Assembly (NCBI GenBank): GCA_002280485.1
Contig: NCED01000030.1
Coordinates: forward strand, 1-36,793
Direction of reading: 5' to 3'
Source: Caulobacterales bacterium 32-69-10
Lineage (GTDB): Bacteria > Pseudomonadota > Alphaproteobacteria > Caulobacterales > Caulobacteraceae
Length of the DNA: 36,793 nucleotides
Positions 34,388-36,793 of this stretch are shown in pieces (position 1 is the first letter of the stretch; every line of letters starts with the position of its first letter). The position numbers and the translations under genes were made by a program. A model generated the notes under the pieces. It saw only the letters and a program-made list of their open reading frames with translations, was not told where the DNA came from and ran no database searches.

Positions 34388-35524
34388 GTGGCCGATATCG
34401 CAATCGTCGAAGTCCGCAGCGCCGCGGAGATGGACCGGTTTGTGCGCCTGCCGATGCGCCTGAACGCGGGCGATCCGGCCTGGTCGCCGCCCCTGCTCAT
34501 GGAGCGCAAAGAGGCCCTCGACCCCAAGGTCAACCCGTTCTTCGCCCATGCCGACGTCGCCCTGTGGCTGGCGGTCCGGGACGGTCGGGACGTCGGCCGC
34601 ATCAGCGCCCAGATCGACCACCTGGCCCCGCCCGATCCCCTGGGCCCCGCCGGCTTCTTCGGCATGATCGCCGCCGAGGATGATCCGGCGGTGTTCGCCG
34701 CCCTTTTCGCCACCGCCGAGGCCTGGCTGGCGGCCAAGGGCAAGGTGCGGGCCCTCGGCCCCTTCAACCTGTCGATCAACGAGGAGGTCGGCCTGCTGGT
34801 CGACGGCTTCGACCGTCCGCCGATGGTGATGATGGGCCATGACCCCGCCTTTACCGGCGGGCGCATCGAGGCCCTGGGCTACGCCAAGGAGAAGGACGTC
34901 TTCGCCTATCTGATCGACACCGCTGTCGACGTGCCGGCCGCCGCCCGGCGCCGCCTCGACCGCGGCCCGGCCAAGGGCGTGACCCTGCGCATGCTGGACA
35001 TGAAGCGCTACGACGAGGAGGTCCGCACCCTCGCCGGCATCTTCAATGACGCCTGGGCCGGCAACTGGGGCTTCGCGCCGTGGACCGAGGCCGAGATGAA
35101 CCACCTCGGCAAGGCGCTGAAGTTGCTCTTGAACCCCAAGCTGTTCTGGTTCGCCGAAGTGGACGGCGAGCCGGTGGGCTTCGGGGTCGTGCTGCCCAAC
35201 CTCAACGAGGCGATCCGCGACCTGAACGGCAGGTTGTTCCCCTTCGGCATCGCCAAGCTGCTGTGGCGCCTCAAGGTGGCGGGGGTGAAGTCGGGCCGCC
35301 TGCCGCTGATGGGCATCAAGCGCTCGGCCTACAACGACGTGCGCGGCGCCATGCTGCCGTTCCTCATCATCGACAACCTGCGGCGCGAGGCGCTCAAGCT
35401 GGGCATCCGCTCGGTCGAGATGTCGTGGATCCTCGAGGACAATGCGCCGATGCGGCGGATCATCGAGGCGGTCGGCGGCGAGCGCTACAAGACCTACCGC
35501 ATCTATTCCAAGGCCATCGCTTGA
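34388..35524 (+). CDS. bcerS: Bacterial ceramide synthase (GNAT-like N-acyltransferase)
   Basis: 378-residue soluble-type acyltransferase with a GNAT-like C-terminal half: conserved 'FNDAWAGNWGFAPWTEAEM' (around residue 220), 'FWFAEVDGEPVGFGVVLPN' and 'EMSWILEDNAPMRRIIEAVGG'. It matches the Caulobacter enzyme (CC_1154 / CCNA_01212) that N-acylates 3-ketodihydrosphingosine with acyl-CoA. It is the fifth ceramide gene of the window, 6-7 kb from spt and behind lptFG. Start GTG 34388 with GGAAGG about 8 nt upstream, inside the lptG end. Because of the lptG deletion the upstream frame is open into this gene, so a fusion protein is formally possible. The TTG start of the next gene overlaps its stop. 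Confidence 0.88.
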   Translation: MADIAIVEVRSAAEMDRFVRLPMRLNAGDPAWSPPLLMERKEALDPKVNPFFAHADVALWLAVRDGRDVGRISAQIDHLAPPDPLGPAGFFGMIAAEDDPAVFAALFATAEAWLAAKGKVRALGPFNLSINEEVGLLVDGFDRPPMVMMGHDPAFTGGRIEALGYAKEKDVFAYLIDTAVDVPAAARRRLDRGPAKGVTLRMLDMKRYDEEVRTLAGIFNDAWAGNWGFAPWTEAEMNHLGKALKLLLNPKLFWFAEVDGEPVGFGVVLPNLNEAIRDLNGRLFPFGIAKLLWRLKVAGVKSGRLPLMGIKRSAYNDVRGAMLPFLIIDNLRREALKLGIRSVEMSWILEDNAPMRRIIEAVGGERYKTYRIYSKAIA

Positions 35525-36279
35525 GGGTCGCGACGGCCCTGGTGCTGGCCGGGTCACGCGGCCCGGGCGAGCCGCTCGCGGCCTACGGCGGCGTCAGCCA
35601 CAAGGCGATGCTCGAGGTCGGCGGCAAGCCCATGCTGCTGCGCGTGATCGAGGCCCTGCGGGCGGCCGGCCTAACCCGCATCGTCGTCGCCATCGAGCGT
35701 CCGGAACTGGTCGAGGCGCTCGGGGTCCCTGGCGTCGAGACCCTCCCCGCCGCCTCCGGTCCCAGCGCCAGCGTCCAGGCCGGGCTGGAGGCCCTAGGCA
35801 CGCCCCTGCTTGTCACCACCGCCGACCATGCCCTGCTGCGTCCCGAGTGGGTCGCCGCCTTCCTGGACGGCATCCCACCCGGGACCGACGTCGCCGCCGG
35901 GCTGGCCCGTTCCGAGGTGGTGATGGCCGCGGCGCCCGATACGAAGCGGACCTTCCTGCGCTTCTCCGACGGGGCCTTCTCGGGCTGCAACCTGTTCTGC
36001 TTCGCCACCCCCGCCTCGGCCCGGGTCGCCGCCCTGTGGCAGGAGGTCGAGGCCAAGCGCAAGCAGCCGGTCAAGCTCCTGGCGCGCCTTGGCCCTCTTA
36101 CGGCAGCCCGCTATGCGATGGGGACCCTGCCGCTGCGCGCCGCCCTGGACCGGCTAGGCGCCCTGGCCGGCGTCCGCGCGGAAGCGGTGGAGCTGCCCTA
36201 TGGCCAGGCCGCCATCGACGTCGACAAACCCGCGGACCTCGATCTGGTGCGAAGGATCGTGGAGGCCGCGTCCGGCTAA
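35521..36279 (+). CDS. MobA-like nucleotidyltransferase
   Basis: 252-residue NTP-transferase: 'TALVLAGSRGPGEPLAAYGGVSHKAMLEVGGKPML' at the N-terminus (nucleotide loop with lysine), 'VTTADHALLRPEW' with the metal-binding aspartate near residue 100, and 'YAMGTLPLRAALDRL', then 'AAIDVDKPADL' near the end as in MobA/IspD-like enzymes. It lacks the R of the usual LAGGxSxR in the expected place. Its TTG start overlaps the bcerS stop (TTGA), so it is cotranslated with ceramide synthase and is a second candidate enzyme for activating a sphingolipid head group. Substrate unknown; a molybdenum-cofactor role is unlikely given the context. Its stop overlaps that of a convergent Crp/Fnr gene. Confidence 0.82.
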   Translation: MRVATALVLAGSRGPGEPLAAYGGVSHKAMLEVGGKPMLLRVIEALRAAGLTRIVVAIERPELVEALGVPGVETLPAASGPSASVQAGLEALGTPLLVTTADHALLRPEWVAAFLDGIPPGTDVAAGLARSEVVMAAAPDTKRTFLRFSDGAFSGCNLFCFATPASARVAALWQEVEAKRKQPVKLLARLGPLTAARYAMGTLPLRAALDRLGALAGVRAEAVELPYGQAAIDVDKPADLDLVRRIVEAASG

Positions 36280-36793
36280 AGCGAGGCGCAGGGACCATCC
36301 CCAGCCGGGGACGGCGGCAGAATCTGTTCGCTGTGGGCCCGCACGCGGCCATAGCATTCGCAAGCGCGCCGCTCGAGCCCGGGCCGGTTGACGATGACCA
36401 TGCGGCCGCGCTGGTAGCGGATCAGCCCGTCGCCCTGCAGCATGCTTGCGACCTGGCTGACCGTCGTGCGCTGCACCCCCAGCATCATGGCCAGGAACTC
36501 CTGGGTCAGGCTGAGCTCCTCCTCGCTGGTGCGGTCCTGGCAGGTCAGCAGCCAGCGGCAGAAGCGCTCCTCCACGTCGTGCAGGGCGTTGCAGGCGACC
36601 GACTGCTGGGCGCTGGCCAGCAGGGCGTCGCAGTGACGCACGATCACGTCGCGCAGCACGGGCGAGCTGTGGGCGAGCGCGCGCAGCCGAACCGCGTCGA
36701 TCCGCGAGGCCGTGCCCCTCGCCTGGCCGATGACCCGGCTGAAGGCGCTGATCGGGGTTAGGGCCGCCACCAGGCCGACCGCGCTCTCCCGAC
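36276..36793 (-). CDS. Crp/Fnr-family transcriptional regulator, partial
   Basis: C-terminal ~171 residues of a Crp/Fnr regulator; the frame is open to the window edge, so the N-terminal cyclic-nucleotide-like domain is mostly missing. Seen: the long dimerisation helix, 'RFCRWLLTCQDR', and a winged helix-turn-helix 'LTQEFLAMMLGVQRTTVSQVASMLQGDGLIRYQRGRMVIV', followed by a Cys-containing 'RRACECYGRV' tail common in this subfamily. No FNR-type cysteine cluster can be judged. It converges on the MobA-like gene with a 4-bp overlap of stop codons. Targets unknown. Confidence 0.9.
   Translation of the reverse strand, partial: RESAVGLVAALTPISAFSRVIGQARGTASRIDAVRLRALAHSSPVLRDVIVRHCDALLASAQQSVACNALHDVEERFCRWLLTCQDRTSEEELSLTQEFLAMMLGVQRTTVSQVASMLQGDGLIRYQRGRMVIVNRPGLERRACECYGRVRAHSEQILPPSPAGDGPCASL

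Noticed and set aside
33257..35524. Genuine LptG-BcerS fusion enzyme
   Set aside because: The ~55 residues at the junction are an out-of-frame reading of the real LptG C-terminus, and bcerS has its own start and ribosome site, so a designed fusion is unlikely; kept as a pseudogene plus a normal gene.

Overview
The window is high-GC (about 70%) DNA with tightly packed genes, many short overlaps (ATGA, GTGA, TTGA) and frequent GTG/TTG starts. Gene content points to an alphaproteobacterium of the Caulobacterales, most like Phenylobacterium or Caulobacter: a bacterial ceramide gene set, an alphaproteobacterial EF-G paralogue, and small proteins I associate with that order. The identification rests on protein similarity recognised by eye, not on a search.

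Layout. 1-6400: the 3' part of pobA (4-hydroxybenzoate hydroxylase), a convergent LuxR-type regulator, a frameshifted RTX calcium-binding protein, an RMD1/DUF155-type membrane protein, GTP-dependent PEP carboxykinase and a small hypothetical protein. 6400-13500: a secreted cyclophilin, an SDR oxidoreductase, a TPR/2OG-Fe(II) oxygenase fusion, a DUF2188-like small protein, HtpX protease, and a PadR / HAAS-domain (DUF1700) / GIN-domain (DUF2807) three-gene operon. 13500-18700: RecQ helicase coupled to a small zincin metallopeptidase, two small hypothetical proteins, and an EF-G-like GTPase whose catalytic histidine is replaced by serine.

18787-36279 is a sphingolipid region. It holds homologues of all five genes reported as needed for ceramide synthesis in Caulobacter: aasR (acyl-AMP ligase), acpR (dedicated acyl carrier protein), spt (serine palmitoyltransferase), cerR (ceramide reductase) and bcerS (ceramide synthase). 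Around them are predicted tailoring and head-group genes: a LicC-like cytidylyltransferase, a metallophosphoesterase, a CDP-alcohol phosphatidyltransferase with an unusual N-terminal domain, a membrane di-iron hydroxylase, a polytopic flippase, and a minus-strand operon of a secreted DUF2141 protein, a ceramide-kinase-like lipid kinase and a Tam41-like nucleotidyltransferase. bcerS lies directly behind lptF-lptG, the LPS exporter permeases, and is followed by a second (MobA-like) nucleotidyltransferase. Proposed order: AasR loads AcpR, Spt condenses acyl-ACP with serine, BcerS N-acylates, CerR reduces, CpgB-like kinase makes ceramide-1-phosphate, and the Tam41-like enzyme may activate it as CDP-ceramide. 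The window ends in a partial Crp/Fnr regulator.

Most notable points: the Tam41-like enzyme next to the ceramide kinase; an internal deletion plus frameshift in lptG that joins its reading frame to that of bcerS, in a lineage where anionic sphingolipids are reported to make lipid A dispensable; the degenerate N-terminal domain of the CDP-alcohol transferase; and dispersed palindromic repeats at the boundaries of the sphingolipid operon. Two frame disruptions (RTX and lptG) could be assembly or sequencing errors.
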